Positions 53,188 through 62,753 are shown, counted from the stretch's first letter. The stretch: DNA of 64,000 nucleotides from Schaalia sp. Marseille-Q2122 (GCF_903645355.1 NZ_CAHJXR010000001.1:62001-126000), one strand, 5' to 3'. The notes: generated by a model from the letters alone, not told the origin. A program made the numbers and translations.

Positions 53188-53523
53188 ATGGATGCCACCA
53201 ACGAAGGGACGACGGCGCCAGCCTCGTCAATCCCTGACGAACTCAAAGCGGCCCGCGCCACCATCGACAATATCGACGCCGCCCTCATCCACATGCTCGC
53301 CGAACGATTCCGCTGCACCCAGCAGGTCGGCCACATTAAAGCCATCCACGACCTACCCCCCGCCGACCCCGCCCGGGAGGCGCAACAAGTGGTGCGCATG
53401 CGCGCCCTCGCCGAAGAATCCGGCCTGGACCCCGACTTCGCCGAGAAATTCCTCAGCTTCATGATCACCGAAGTGATCCGCCACCACGAAGCGATTAAAG
53501 AGGGCTACCGCAACGCCAATTAA
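53188..53523 (+). CDS. Chorismate mutase (AroQ class)
   Basis: 111-residue all-helical protein converting chorismate to prephenate for Phe and Tyr. ARATIDNIDAALIHMLAERF gives helix 1 with its Arg-Asp pair; CTQQVGHIKAIHDLPPADPA has the active-site Lys; the C-terminal helix is FLSFMITEVIRHHEAIK. Length fits a stand-alone AroQ-gamma/delta-like mutase. GGAGA 8 bp before the ATG. It lies 40 bp after clpX and is probably co-transcribed with it, a frequent arrangement of convenience. Confidence 0.88.
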   Translation: MDATNEGTTAPASSIPDELKAARATIDNIDAALIHMLAERFRCTQQVGHIKAIHDLPPADPAREAQQVVRMRALAEESGLDPDFAEKFLSFMITEVIRHHEAIKEGYRNAN

Positions 53524-53569
53524 CGCCCGCCAGAAGCTGCTAAGCGCCAGCTGCGGCGCTCCACGCATT

Positions 53570-53615
53570 CAGGGGCGGGACGTGCATCGAAGGGGTGATG
53601 CACATCCCGCCCCTG
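53570..53615 (+). terminator. Terminator after chorismate mutase
   Basis: 19-bp stem with one C/A mismatch (53570-53588 with 53597-53615), core CAGGGGCGGGA / TCCCGCCCCTG. A smaller hairpin AGCGCC / GGCGCT lies at 53543-53560. The remaining gap to 53767 shows nothing recognisable. Confidence 0.75.
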
Positions 53616-53767
53616 GCCATTGGCGTCCGGGCTGCTCATCCGAATCACCAAACTTAAGGAAAGCCCTGCGCAGAAGGAACAACGCGAAGAGCTCCTCGCC
53701 GCGCGCAAGAAAACGGGCTCTCACCGGTCGGATGCCGCAATCCGGCACAGCACCCGACCAGAGTTCG

Positions 53768-55627
53768 CTACTCGGCAGCCGCCTTGACCGCCTCGCTCAC
53801 GCGACGATGAGCCTGCCAAATCTCCTCAGGGAGCCCCTCAAACTGGGCGAGGTGCTCCTCCCGATGGGCGCACTCACGCAGCCACTGCTCAGCGTCGAAA
53901 GACAAGATCTTGTCCAAATCCTCACGTGAACCCTCAAAACCCTCAAGGTTGAGTTCATCCACCGTAGGGATTACGCCCACCGGCGTCTGCGTGCCGCTGG
54001 CGCGGCCCTCCTTGAAGTCAATGAGCCACAACAGGGCTCGCAGGTTATCGCGGTAACCGGGCCAGAGGAAATGCCCATCCTCAGGGTCACGCTGGAACCA
54101 GTTGACGTGGGCAAAGACAGGCTGCTCGGTGGCAGCGCCGATCACGCGCAACCAGTGGCGCCCATATTCGCCCTCAGGGTAGGACATGAACGGACGCATG
54201 GACATCGGGTCGTAACGCAGTACGCCTTCCTTACCCTCTGCGGCAAAGGTTGCCTCCGCCCCCAAGGTCAGGCCATCGTAAACGCCCTCGGCAAGATCTG
54301 TGATTGCACGGATAAGGGGTTCACGGTCGCGCACACGACCGCCAAAGATAACGGCATCAATAGGTACGCCCTGCGGGTCCTCATAGTCGGGAGCGATATT
54401 GGGAACATTGGCCAAAGCGGTGGTGAAACGCGAGTTGGGATGCGCCCACTCATCGCCCTTAGCGTCGGAGCGCTGCCGTTCAGGGGCGCGGTCAGAGATC
54501 CTCTCCCCCTTCCAATCCAGCCAACCGGTCACATCCTCGGGATGCTCTGGTGTGCGTCCCTCCCACCACAGTTCCTGGGTGTTGGGGTTGTAGGCGACAT
54601 TCGTAAAGAGCGTGCGTGAGCCGGGCTTAATCGCTTCGATGGCTGTGGGGTTGGAGATCTCGTTGGTGTCCTTGGCGACGCCAAAAGCGCCGAACTCAGG
54701 GTTCATGCCGTAGACGCGCCCGTCGCGTGGATCCACGCGTAGCCACACAATATCGTCACCGTAGAAGTAGACCTCGTAGCGGTCCCCAAGGGCGTCGGGC
54801 GGGAGCATCATGGCGAGATTGGTCTTGCCTGACGCCGAAGGGAAACCGCCGCAGATATAGTAGGTCCGGTCCTTTTCCTTATCCTTAATGCCGATCAGCA
54901 TAAATTGTTCGGAGAGGAACTCCTGGGAATCCCAGCCATCGTAGGCGGCCTGGCGTAGGCCGTGGGCGATCTTGCCCAGCAGGGCATTGCCGCCGTAGGA
55001 GGAACCGAAGTGGAGGATCGTGCGCTCGTCGGCAACGGTGGCAAAGAGACGCTGATCGTCGTCGGTGCCTTGGCCAAGGTTTTCGAGGTCGCCCGTGACG
55101 TGCACGGCCTTGACGAACTCCTCGGGGTTGTCCAGGTCGTTGAGGTAGTCCACGCCAACTCGGGCCATGCGAATCATGTGGAGGACCACGGTGCGGTTGT
55201 CGGTGAGTTCCACGCCGCGTGCCCATTTTTCTAGTGGGGAACCGACTGGTGCCATGAGGTAGGGGATAACGTACATGGTCTTCCCCTGAGATGCACCGCG
55301 CATGCGCTCGATTTGGCGGGCGGTGACTTCCTCGGCGTCACGCCAGTTGTTGTACGCGCCCTTATCGCTGGGGCGGTGGGTGGCGACGACAGTGCGTTCT
55401 TCTGAGCGGGCTGTGTCCTTGAAGTAGGAGCGAGAGTAGTACAGCTGGTCGCCTGCGGGGAAGATCTCGCCAGCGGCGAGGCCTTCTTGGACGAGGCGTT
55501 CGTCATCGCTGGCTGATACGACCTCGATCTTCTCGGGCTGTGTGATGGAAGCCCAATGTTCAACGTAAGCGAGGACTGCGGGGTTGTGTAGGCCTGCGTC
55601 GTGCAGGATGGCAGCGATGTTCTCCAT
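53768..55627 (-). CDS. pckG: Phosphoenolpyruvate carboxykinase (GTP)
   Basis: 619 residues, typical of the GTP class. It converts oxaloacetate to PEP, or the reverse CO2-fixing direction in fermenting actinomycetes. FGSSYGGNALLGKIAHGLR, the P-loop FPSASGKTNLAMM, YFYGDDIVWLRVDPRDGRVY and ALLWLIDFKEG are family blocks. The P-loop in relatives I know reads PSACGKTN with a reactive cysteine; here the codon is TCA, serine. Two matching 16-bp palindromes lie upstream, one overlapping the leader next to the ATG. Confidence 0.95.
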   Translation of the reverse strand: MENIAAILHDAGLHNPAVLAYVEHWASITQPEKIEVVSASDDERLVQEGLAAGEIFPAGDQLYYSRSYFKDTARSEERTVVATHRPSDKGAYNNWRDAEEVTARQIERMRGASQGKTMYVIPYLMAPVGSPLEKWARGVELTDNRTVVLHMIRMARVGVDYLNDLDNPEEFVKAVHVTGDLENLGQGTDDDQRLFATVADERTILHFGSSYGGNALLGKIAHGLRQAAYDGWDSQEFLSEQFMLIGIKDKEKDRTYYICGGFPSASGKTNLAMMLPPDALGDRYEVYFYGDDIVWLRVDPRDGRVYGMNPEFGAFGVAKDTNEISNPTAIEAIKPGSRTLFTNVAYNPNTQELWWEGRTPEHPEDVTGWLDWKGERISDRAPERQRSDAKGDEWAHPNSRFTTALANVPNIAPDYEDPQGVPIDAVIFGGRVRDREPLIRAITDLAEGVYDGLTLGAEATFAAEGKEGVLRYDPMSMRPFMSYPEGEYGRHWLRVIGAATEQPVFAHVNWFQRDPEDGHFLWPGYRDNLRALLWLIDFKEGRASGTQTPVGVIPTVDELNLEGFEGSREDLDKILSFDAEQWLRECAHREEHLAQFEGLPEEIWQAHRRVSEAVKAAAE

Positions 55628-55637
55628 GAGTCACCTT

Positions 55638-55653
55638 TTCGGGATGCCGAAAT
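55638..55653. promoter_or_regulatory. pckG operator 1
   Basis: TTTCGG-GATG-CCGAAA, perfect 6+4+6 inverted repeat, 10 bp upstream of the pckG ATG, over the ribosome-site region. Confidence 0.65.
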
Positions 55654-55712
55654 ATTGTGCACCTAGCATACAGGAAATAGTGCTTCGATACCATTGTGTA
55701 AGGGAACATAAT

Positions 55713-55728
55713 TTTCGGGCACCCGAAA
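55713..55728. promoter_or_regulatory. pckG operator 2
   Basis: TTTCGGG-CA-CCCGAAA, perfect 7+2+7 inverted repeat, same outer sequence as operator 1, centres 75 bp apart (about seven helical turns). The likely promoter with a TATGCT -10 (plus-strand 55667-55672) lies between the two. Confidence 0.65.
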
Positions 55729-55778
55729 TATTCTCTGTCCGGGCGGCTGTGAGCGGCGCGAACCCCACCACAAGCACG

Positions 55779-55807
55779 GAGGGGAGGTAGGCACCCTACC
55801 TCCCCTC
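55779..55807 (-). terminator. Hairpin downstream of the acyl-CoA ligase
   Basis: 13-bp perfect stem GAGGGGAGGTAGG / CCTACCTCCCCTC with CAC loop, 52 bp beyond the ligase stop. Confidence 0.75.
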
Positions 55808-55858
55808 ACCGCGCTCCAAAGAACGCGGCGACGCCCTCGTCAAACGAGCAACACTCCG

Positions 55859-57898
55859 TCAGGCGCCAGGCGACGCCTTCTCCAAGGGACCACCATAAAT
55901 CTCATCAATCACCGCCGAGAAACGCTCCACCACCGCAGAACGCTTCACCTTCAACGACGGGGTAAGCAACCCATTAGCCTCAGTGAAATCGGTGGTTAAC
56001 ACGCGAATCTCACGAATCGACTCCGCCCGAGACACCTTCTGATTCGCCTTCTCCACCGCACGATCCAAGGAGGCCAATACCTCAATATCCGTCGCAGCCT
56101 CCGTCACCGACATCGGCGGCAAACCATGGCCCTTGAGCCACAGGGGCAGCATCTCCGAATCCAGCGTCACCAACGCCGAAATGAAAGGACGCCTGTCACC
56201 CACCACCACGACCTGACTAATCAGTGGATGGCTGCGCAGCGGATCCTCTAGGGAGGCAGGCGAGACATTCTTCCCGCCAGCAGTGACAATGATTTCCTTC
56301 GCGCGGCCCGTAATCCGCAGATAACCATCACGGTCCAGGGAACCAAGATCACCGGTCTTAAACCAGCCATCCTCAGTGAAAGCCTGCTCGGTCGCCTCCG
56401 GATGATGATGGTAACCCTGGAATACAGAGGCACCCTTAATGAGGATCTCACCCTCCTCCGAAATCCGCACCGACACCGGCGGCACCGGCGGGCCAACAGT
56501 GCCGATCTTATTGAGACGCGGCGTATTCACCGACAACGGGCCAACAGTCTCCGTCAGGCCATAACCTTCCAAAACCGGCAAGCCCATGCCCGTATAGAAG
56601 TGAGCAAGATGTTCAGCCAAGGGCGCGCCACCCGAAATAATAAAGCGCGCATTACCGCCCACCAGCTTGTAGATCTTCGAATACACCAGGCGGTCAGCGG
56701 CCGCCCTCGCCAAAGAAAGCTTCCGAGATGGCCCCTCCGGTGTCTTCGAAGCCTTCGAATACGCGATCGCCACCTTCGCCGCCCACCGGAAAATCTTCTG
56801 CTTTCCGCCAGCCGAGGCCTTCGCGTCAGCTGAATTGTAGATCTTCTCAAGGACGCGCGGGACAACCAGCAGGTAGGAGGGGCGGAAAGTCTCCAGGTCC
56901 GCCAACAGATTCCGGGTGTCAGAAGTGTGCCCCAGCACGCCATTACCTGACAGCTGGAACACCTGCAGGAAACGCGCAAAAACATGGGCCAGAGGCAAGA
57001 AGAGCAGCAGGCGTGAACCCTTCGCCATAGCAACCTCGGGCATCCACTGGTGAGAGTTCACCGAAATGATCGTGAAATTCCCGTGAGACAACACCACACC
57101 CTTAGGCTGGCCCGTCGTGCCGGAGGTGTACACGATGGTGGCGATGGAATCGGTCGTCAGCTTCGCCGTGCGCGCCGTGACCTGAGTGCGCGGCACCGAA
57201 GCGCCTGCATCAACAATCGTCCGGATAGCCTCCGAATCTAACGACAGGATCGTCACCTCAGCCTCAGCCTTAGCAGCTGCGGCCTTCGCCAACTCGGCCA
57301 TCGTGATGGTCTCCGTGACCATCGCCTTCACACCAGTATCCCGAATAATAAAAGCAATCTGGTCAATGGAACTGGTCTCGTAGATCGGCACCGGCACCAG
57401 GCCAGCAAACCAGCAGGCGAAGTCCAACAGAGTCCACTCGTAGCGGGTACGCGACATAATGGCGACCATGTCGCCAAACTCCAAACCCATGCCGATCAGG
57501 CCCGCAGCCGTTTCCATGACAGCGTCATAAAACTCCGAAGCCGTAATCGCATGCCAGGCATTGCCCATGCCCCGCTTGACCTCAATGAGAGGCAGACGAG
57601 CAGAACGTTGAACGCGGCGCTGCAGAAGATAGGGGATGGTGGTGGTCGAGTCAGTCTTGACCATGACAGGAGCATGCCACTCAATAGCCCCCTGGCCTTC
57701 AGTATCAAAGGTCGCCTCGCCAGTGGAAAAACCCGTGGGGGAAGGGTAGGCGGCGCCACTAGAGGTCGCCTCGCGAACCCCCATCACGCTGTTCAACGCG
57801 GCTGCCAAACGAGGCAGGCGCCGCTGGGTAGCCTCGTCCGAAGCGCCATTGGCGGGGGGTTCAGGGGCAGAAGAGTCCTGTGCGCGAGTGGCGACCAT
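55859..57898 (-). CDS. Long-chain fatty-acid--CoA ligase (AMP-forming)
   Basis: 679 residues. An N-terminal extension of about 75 residues precedes the adenylation domain. Motifs: IVYTSGTTGQPKGVVLSHGN (AMP/phosphate loop), GYGLTETVGP, WFKTGDLGSLDRDGYLRITG, and the catalytic lysine region SLKVKRSAVVERFS near the end. It matches the FadD15-type ligases of actinobacteria, which activate fatty acids for phospholipid synthesis or degradation. GAAAGG precedes the ATG. Single gene between its own terminator and the valS terminator. Confidence 0.9.
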   Translation of the reverse strand: MVATRAQDSSAPEPPANGASDEATQRRLPRLAAALNSVMGVREATSSGAAYPSPTGFSTGEATFDTEGQGAIEWHAPVMVKTDSTTTIPYLLQRRVQRSARLPLIEVKRGMGNAWHAITASEFYDAVMETAAGLIGMGLEFGDMVAIMSRTRYEWTLLDFACWFAGLVPVPIYETSSIDQIAFIIRDTGVKAMVTETITMAELAKAAAAKAEAEVTILSLDSEAIRTIVDAGASVPRTQVTARTAKLTTDSIATIVYTSGTTGQPKGVVLSHGNFTIISVNSHQWMPEVAMAKGSRLLLFLPLAHVFARFLQVFQLSGNGVLGHTSDTRNLLADLETFRPSYLLVVPRVLEKIYNSADAKASAGGKQKIFRWAAKVAIAYSKASKTPEGPSRKLSLARAAADRLVYSKIYKLVGGNARFIISGGAPLAEHLAHFYTGMGLPVLEGYGLTETVGPLSVNTPRLNKIGTVGPPVPPVSVRISEEGEILIKGASVFQGYHHHPEATEQAFTEDGWFKTGDLGSLDRDGYLRITGRAKEIIVTAGGKNVSPASLEDPLRSHPLISQVVVVGDRRPFISALVTLDSEMLPLWLKGHGLPPMSVTEAATDIEVLASLDRAVEKANQKVSRAESIREIRVLTTDFTEANGLLTPSLKVKRSAVVERFSAVIDEIYGGPLEKASPGA

Positions 57899-58100
57899 CA
57901 GACAAACCTTTCAAGGGACGTTTCGATCCGCAGTCCACTCTAAACCCCTGGAAGAATTTTTTCTCCAAAGTCCGGCGTTGCATGCTCCAATGCAATGACA
58001 AGCTCCCAGCCTTCATGTATCGAACGACGAACGCAGCAAGTCCGGAAAATAGTAACGATACACCTGCCCATGAAGTAAAGCTCATGGGATCACTGATACG

Positions 58101-58138
58101 TGTGGCCCCTCGTGGTTGTTCAACCACGAGGGGCCACA
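58101..58138 (-). terminator. Terminator of valS
   Basis: 18-bp perfect stem, core GTGGCCCCTCGTGGTTG / CAACCACGAGGGGCCAC, TT at the tip, 23 bp beyond the valS stop. Confidence 0.85.
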
Positions 58139-58161
58139 CCAGGCAGTTAATGCAGGGACAA

Positions 58162-60888
58162 TCAGCCCTTCTTGCGGGCCGGAGCCTCGCCCAGCTCGAA
58201 GGAAGTCACAGCCACAGCAGCATCTTCACCTTCAGCCGCTGCACCAGCCTCAACCGTCATGACACCCTCAATCTTCGTGGCGGCACGCAGATCGGCCTCA
58301 ACCAGCTTCAAGGTCTCCATCAAAGCCTCAGGAGCAGCCACAGTCACAGCCAGGAAAGGCGTACGCGGCGACACCTTCGCCTCGGACTTCACGCGGCGCA
58401 GCACGATCAACGCTGCCGACGCGCCACGCAGCACCTCGGCGTCGCCCTCGACAGACGCAAGCTCCTCAACGGTCGGCCAAACGGCGGTATGCACCGAACC
58501 CTCGCGATACCACGACCACACCTCTTCAGTGACGAAAGGCAGGAAGGGAGCGAGCAAGCGCACCACAGTGTTAATGACGATCGCCAGGGCAGCGCGAGCC
58601 GAACGAGCCGACTCCTCATCCCACAGACCCTCACGGTTGTACGCGCGCTCCTTAACGAGCTCCAGGTAGTCATCACAGAAGGTCCAGAAGAAGGTCTCGG
58701 TCGACTCCAGGGCCTTCACATGATCGTAGGCAGCCAAAGCCTCGGTAGAGATCCGCACAACCTCGCGCAGTTCAGCCAGAACCGAACGATCCAGCGCCTC
58801 GGTCACATGCGAAGGATCAAGGTCGAGGTCAGCGCCCTCGCCACCCATCGTCAGGGCAAACTTCGACGCGTTAAGGACCTTAATAGCCAGGCGGCGGCCG
58901 ATCTTCATCTGCGACTCATCAAAGGCCGCATCCAAGCCCAGGCGAGCCGACGCCGCCCAGTAACGCACGGCGTCCGAACCGTACTGCTCCAGCAGGCCCA
59001 TGGGCGTGACAACATTGCCCTTGGACTTCGACATCTTCTTATGGTCCGAATCCAGGATCCAGCCCGAAATACCCGCGTGCTTCCACGGCAGAGCACCGAA
59101 CTCCAGGTTCGCGCGCACCACAGTGGAGAACAGCCACGTGCGGATAATGTCCTGACCCTGCGGGCGCAGATCCATGGGGTAGGTGCGCTCGAAGAGGTCC
59201 TCATCCTCCAGCCACCCGCAGGCAATCTGCGGGGAGAGGGACGAGGTCGCCCAGGTATCCATAATGTCGAGCTCGCCAACAAAACCGCCGGGCACGCCGC
59301 GCTGATCCTCGGAGTAGCCAGGAGCAGCGTCAGAAGACGGATCGACGGGCAGAGTAGACTCATCGGGGGTAATGATGTCGTCATAATTGACGTCACCGTT
59401 TTCATCGACCCGGTACCACAGCGGGAAAGGCACGCCGAAGAAACGCTGACGAGAAATCAGCCAGTCATTGTTCAGACCACGCACCCAGTTCTCGTAGCGC
59501 ACGCGCATGAAATCGGGGTGGAATTCCAGCTCACGACCGCGCTCAACAAGCTCATCGTTGAGGTTCGTGTTCGAAGCGGGGTTGACCCACTCGCGGCCAC
59601 CATTGCGGATGTACCACTGGCGAGAAGTCACGATCTCCAGAGGCTTGTCGCCCTTTTCGAAGAAGTTCGTCTGACGGACGGTCTTTTGCGGCTCGCCTCG
59701 CATCTCGCCAGTTTCCGCCAGACGCTCCACCAGCCACTCGCGGGCAGAGAACGTCGTCTTACCTGCGATCTGCTCGAAGGCAGCAACGCCCTCGGCGTCG
59801 GTAATCCACTCAGGGGTCTCGGTCTGAATACGGCCATCCTTTCGCAGGATTGCACGCAGAGGCAGCTGCAGATCACGCCACCAGTCAATATCAGTGGTGT
59901 CACCGAAGGTGCAGCACATGGCAATGCCAGCGCCCTTGTCCTTCTCCGCCTGCGGGTGGGCGAGGACAGGCAGTTCCACACCAAAGATCGGCGAGGTCAC
60001 CGTGGTGCCAAAGAGAGGCTGGTAACGCTCGTCATCAGGGTGGGCCACCAGAGCCACACAGGCGGCGAGCAGCTCAGGGCGGGTGGTCTCAATGCAGACA
60101 TCCACGCCGTTTTCTACGGGAGCGCCCTTAGCTTCAGCCTCGGCAGCCTTAGCCGCATCAGTGATGTGGAAAGCCAGACGATGGTAGAAACCCGGGTACT
60201 CGCGCGACTCAAGCTCAGCCTGAGCCACAGCAGTCTGGAAGGTGACATCCCACAGGCCGGGAGCCTCAGCCTGGTAGGCCTCACCTCGAGCCAGGTTACG
60301 CAGGAAAGCAGCCTGAGCAACCTTACGGGCACGGGCACCAATGGTCTGGTAGTGCTGCTTCCAGTCCACCGACAGACCCAGGTAGCGCCACAAGGCTTCA
60401 AACTGGCGCTCGTCCTCGACAGTCAGGCGCTCGCAGAGCTCAACGAAGTTACGACGCGAAATCGGCTTCTGATCGCGAGCCTTAATGGACTTTCCGTCAC
60501 CGCCCTCGTGCGGGGGAACGAAATCAGGCTCGTAAGGCAGCGTGGCATCCACGCGCACACCAAAGTAGTTCTGCACGCGACGCTCGGTGGGCAGGCCGTT
60601 ATCGTCCCAACCCATCGGGTAGAACACGGACTTGCCTTTCATGCGTTGGAAGCGAGCAATCAGGTCAGTGTGCGTGTAGGAGAACACGTGGCCGACGTGC
60701 AGGGAGCCCGACACAGTTGGCGGGGGAGTATCAATGGAGTAAACCTGCTCACGGGTGGCAGTGCGGTCAAAATCGTAGGTGCCAGCCTCGCGCCAGCTCT
60801 CATCCCACTTGTTTTCCAGGCCTTCAGTGCCAACCTTGTCGGGAACGACGGGTGCCGCAGTCGACAAAGGGGTAAGGTTTTCAGCCAT
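58162..60888 (-). CDS. valS: Valyl-tRNA synthetase
   Basis: 908 residues. HIGH motif in GSLHVGHVFSYTHTD, KMSKS motif in HKKMSKSKGNVVTPMG. The editing domain (about 200-350) includes ETTRPELLAACVALVAHPDD, the proofreading pocket. The VSGSLHVGHVF form and the shortened C-terminal coiled coil mark the archaeal-like ValS version found in many actinobacteria. GGAGAA 8 bp before the ATG. No T-box leader is visible. A very long open frame on the opposite strand is a codon-bias shadow. Confidence 0.96.
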   Translation of the reverse strand: MAENLTPLSTAAPVVPDKVGTEGLENKWDESWREAGTYDFDRTATREQVYSIDTPPPTVSGSLHVGHVFSYTHTDLIARFQRMKGKSVFYPMGWDDNGLPTERRVQNYFGVRVDATLPYEPDFVPPHEGGDGKSIKARDQKPISRRNFVELCERLTVEDERQFEALWRYLGLSVDWKQHYQTIGARARKVAQAAFLRNLARGEAYQAEAPGLWDVTFQTAVAQAELESREYPGFYHRLAFHITDAAKAAEAEAKGAPVENGVDVCIETTRPELLAACVALVAHPDDERYQPLFGTTVTSPIFGVELPVLAHPQAEKDKGAGIAMCCTFGDTTDIDWWRDLQLPLRAILRKDGRIQTETPEWITDAEGVAAFEQIAGKTTFSAREWLVERLAETGEMRGEPQKTVRQTNFFEKGDKPLEIVTSRQWYIRNGGREWVNPASNTNLNDELVERGRELEFHPDFMRVRYENWVRGLNNDWLISRQRFFGVPFPLWYRVDENGDVNYDDIITPDESTLPVDPSSDAAPGYSEDQRGVPGGFVGELDIMDTWATSSLSPQIACGWLEDEDLFERTYPMDLRPQGQDIIRTWLFSTVVRANLEFGALPWKHAGISGWILDSDHKKMSKSKGNVVTPMGLLEQYGSDAVRYWAASARLGLDAAFDESQMKIGRRLAIKVLNASKFALTMGGEGADLDLDPSHVTEALDRSVLAELREVVRISTEALAAYDHVKALESTETFFWTFCDDYLELVKERAYNREGLWDEESARSARAALAIVINTVVRLLAPFLPFVTEEVWSWYREGSVHTAVWPTVEELASVEGDAEVLRGASAALIVLRRVKSEAKVSPRTPFLAVTVAAPEALMETLKLVEADLRAATKIEGVMTVEAGAAAEGEDAAVAVTSFELGEAPARKKG

Positions 60889-61011
60889 TACAGGTTCTCC
60901 ATCCGAGTCGTGGACATGTACCGTCTAAGCCTACGGCGTGGGGCAGGGGTGGGACTAATTTCTTAGCGAAAATGCGCCTGTTGTGCAGGCCACATCGGAC
61001 TGCGCTGCGGG

Positions 61012-61743
61012 CCGCGTCATGGGGGATAGGTGTGGGTGGGTGCTGTGGGTATGTCTCGGCGCTGTGGGATGGGTATGGATCGGCGCCATGGGTGTGTGGC
61101 ATGCTGCGTACCAGTGGCGCTGTGAGCTACCAATAGAGCTGGGCGATGTAGCTCCCTGCTGGTTCTGGGCGCTTCTCATGGTGGATGGGTATGGATGGGC
61201 GCTGCGGGTAGGGTTTGGCGCCATGGGTGTGTGGCATGCTGCGTACCAGTGGTGCTGAGAGCTGCCAATGGCGCTGAGAGCTACCGGTGGCGCCGGAGGC
61301 TACCAACGGCGCCTAGGGCTACCAATGGTGCTGAGGGCTACCAATAGAGCTGGGCGATGTAGCTCCCTGCTGGTTCTGGGCGCTTCTCATTGGGGATGGG
61401 TATGGATGGGCGCTGTGGGTAGGGTTTGGCGCCATGGGTGTGTGGCATGCTGCGTACCAGTGGTGCTGAGAGCTACCGGTGGCACCGGAGGCTACCAACG
61501 GCGCCTAGGGCTACCAGTGGCGCTGTGAGCTACCAATAGAGCTGGGCGATGTAGCTCCCTGCTGGTTCTGGGCGCTTCTCATTGGGGATGGGTATGGATG
61601 GGCGCTGTGGGTAGGGTTTGGCGCCATGGGTGTGTGGCATGCCCTGTACCAATGGCGCTGAGAGCTACCGGTGGCGCCGGAGGCTACCAACGGCGCCTAG
61701 GGCTACCAATGGTGCTGAGGGCTACCAATAGAGCTGGGCGATG
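61012..61743. repeat. Tandem array with 192/211-bp units built of about 19-bp sub-repeats
   Basis: Units beginning CCAATAGAGCTGGG start at 61130, 61341, 61533 and (20-bp remnant) 61725: periods 211, 192, 192. A degenerate partial unit precedes 61130. Each unit has a unique part (GCGATGTAGCTCCCTGCTGG, GGATGGGTATGGATGGGCGC, GGTGTGTGGCATGC) and a part made of 4-5 degenerate 19-bp repeats, GGCTACCAATGGTGCTGAG and variants. The 19-bp period difference equals one sub-repeat. Stop codons interrupt the frames, and 192 is a multiple of 3 by chance or history. It fills the 930-bp gap between valS and the TSUP gene. Confidence 0.88.
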
Positions 61744-61818
61744 CAGCAAGCGCCTCCAGCGGCCGACGAAGCACCGCCGCATCCCCAGAAATGCGTCCGA
61801 AGGGCGTAGGTTTAGAGG

Positions 61819-62619
61819 GTGACTGATGGACCAACACGCAAAAAACTCACTCCCGGCCGCATCGCAGCAGTGATTGGAATTGGCATCGCAGCGGGCTTCC
61901 TCGCCGGGCTCTTTGGCGTGGGCGGAGGAATGATGATCGTCCCCGCCCTCGTACTTATCCTCGATATGAGCCAACGCCAGGCAGCAGCGACCTCGCTTTC
62001 CTCCATCGTCATTACCACAGCAGTGGGCTCCATCTCATACGCAACCCAGGGCCAGGTCTCACTGCCCGCAATGCTACTGGTGGCAGGCGGCGCCCTCGTT
62101 GGCGCACAGATTGGCACATGGCTGCTGCGGGTCCTCCCCGAACGGATCCTGCCGTGGATCTTCGTGGGTTTTGCCGCCATGATCATCATCATTCACCAGC
62201 TCCACGAGTCCGTGCGCACCGCAACCATCGAGGTCACCGTCGCCTCCGCGATCGCCATGATCGGCGTTGGCCTCGTGTCCGGTGTGTTTGCCGGACTCGT
62301 CGGCGTCGGGGGAGGCGGGATTATCGTGCCTGGCCTCGAAATTGTTGTTGGCGCAGGCGACCTAATCGCGCGGGGCACCTCGCTGCTGGCCATGATCCCC
62401 ACCGCCTTGTCCGGAACCTACTCCAACCTCAAGCACGGCCTCGTGGACCTGCCTGTTGGGCTCATCATCGGTGCGGCCGCTGCATCAACCACCCCGCTGG
62501 GATTGTGGGCCGCAAATGCGGTGAGCCCCCGGACCGGTAGCTACCTCTTTGGCGTGTTCCTTGTTGCCGTCAGTATCAGCACTGTCCTCAAAGCTCGGGC
62601 GAGGCGCGCGCGAGGATAG
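61819..62619 (+). CDS. TSUP-family membrane permease (TauE/SafE)
   Basis: 266 residues with 8 predicted helices in two homologous halves, each containing the family's glycine-rich loop: AGLFGVGGGMMIVPALVL (about residue 30) and AGLVGVGGGGIIVPGLEI (about residue 160). The family exports sulfite, sulfoacetate or other small organosulfur anions. GTG start at 61819 without a ribosome site. TAGGTT about 13 bp upstream suggests a leaderless mRNA arising right at the edge of the repeat array. Confidence 0.87.
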   Translation: MTDGPTRKKLTPGRIAAVIGIGIAAGFLAGLFGVGGGMMIVPALVLILDMSQRQAAATSLSSIVITTAVGSISYATQGQVSLPAMLLVAGGALVGAQIGTWLLRVLPERILPWIFVGFAAMIIIIHQLHESVRTATIEVTVASAIAMIGVGLVSGVFAGLVGVGGGGIIVPGLEIVVGAGDLIARGTSLLAMIPTALSGTYSNLKHGLVDLPVGLIIGAAAASTTPLGLWAANAVSPRTGSYLFGVFLVAVSISTVLKARARRARG

Positions 62620-62753
62620 TGACACCGGGTGCGGGCGCTGGCAGTGGACAGCCGATGAACAGTGTCCGTCCCATGACAGGTGGGTGCCTAAATAGGTGCG
62701 GTGTCGACATGCTGGTGGCGCACATGCCCTCGGCACACTCCCTCGCCGCACAT

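Noticed and set aside
57880-60966. A 1028-codon open frame on the plus strand
   Set aside because: It lies antisense to valS, a certain gene. Its product is rich in His, Arg, Leu and Gln with no domain, the usual shadow of high-GC codon bias.
60889-61011. T-box leader upstream of valS
   Set aside because: The T-box consensus, specifier loop and antiterminator are not visible in the short leader.
61268-61528. Short protein encoded by the repeat array
   Set aside because: Frames are interrupted by stops within each unit, lack ribosome sites and give only repeat-derived low-complexity text.
61012-61743. CRISPR array
   Set aside because: The repeats are contiguous and degenerate with no unique spacers of constant length, and there are no cas genes.
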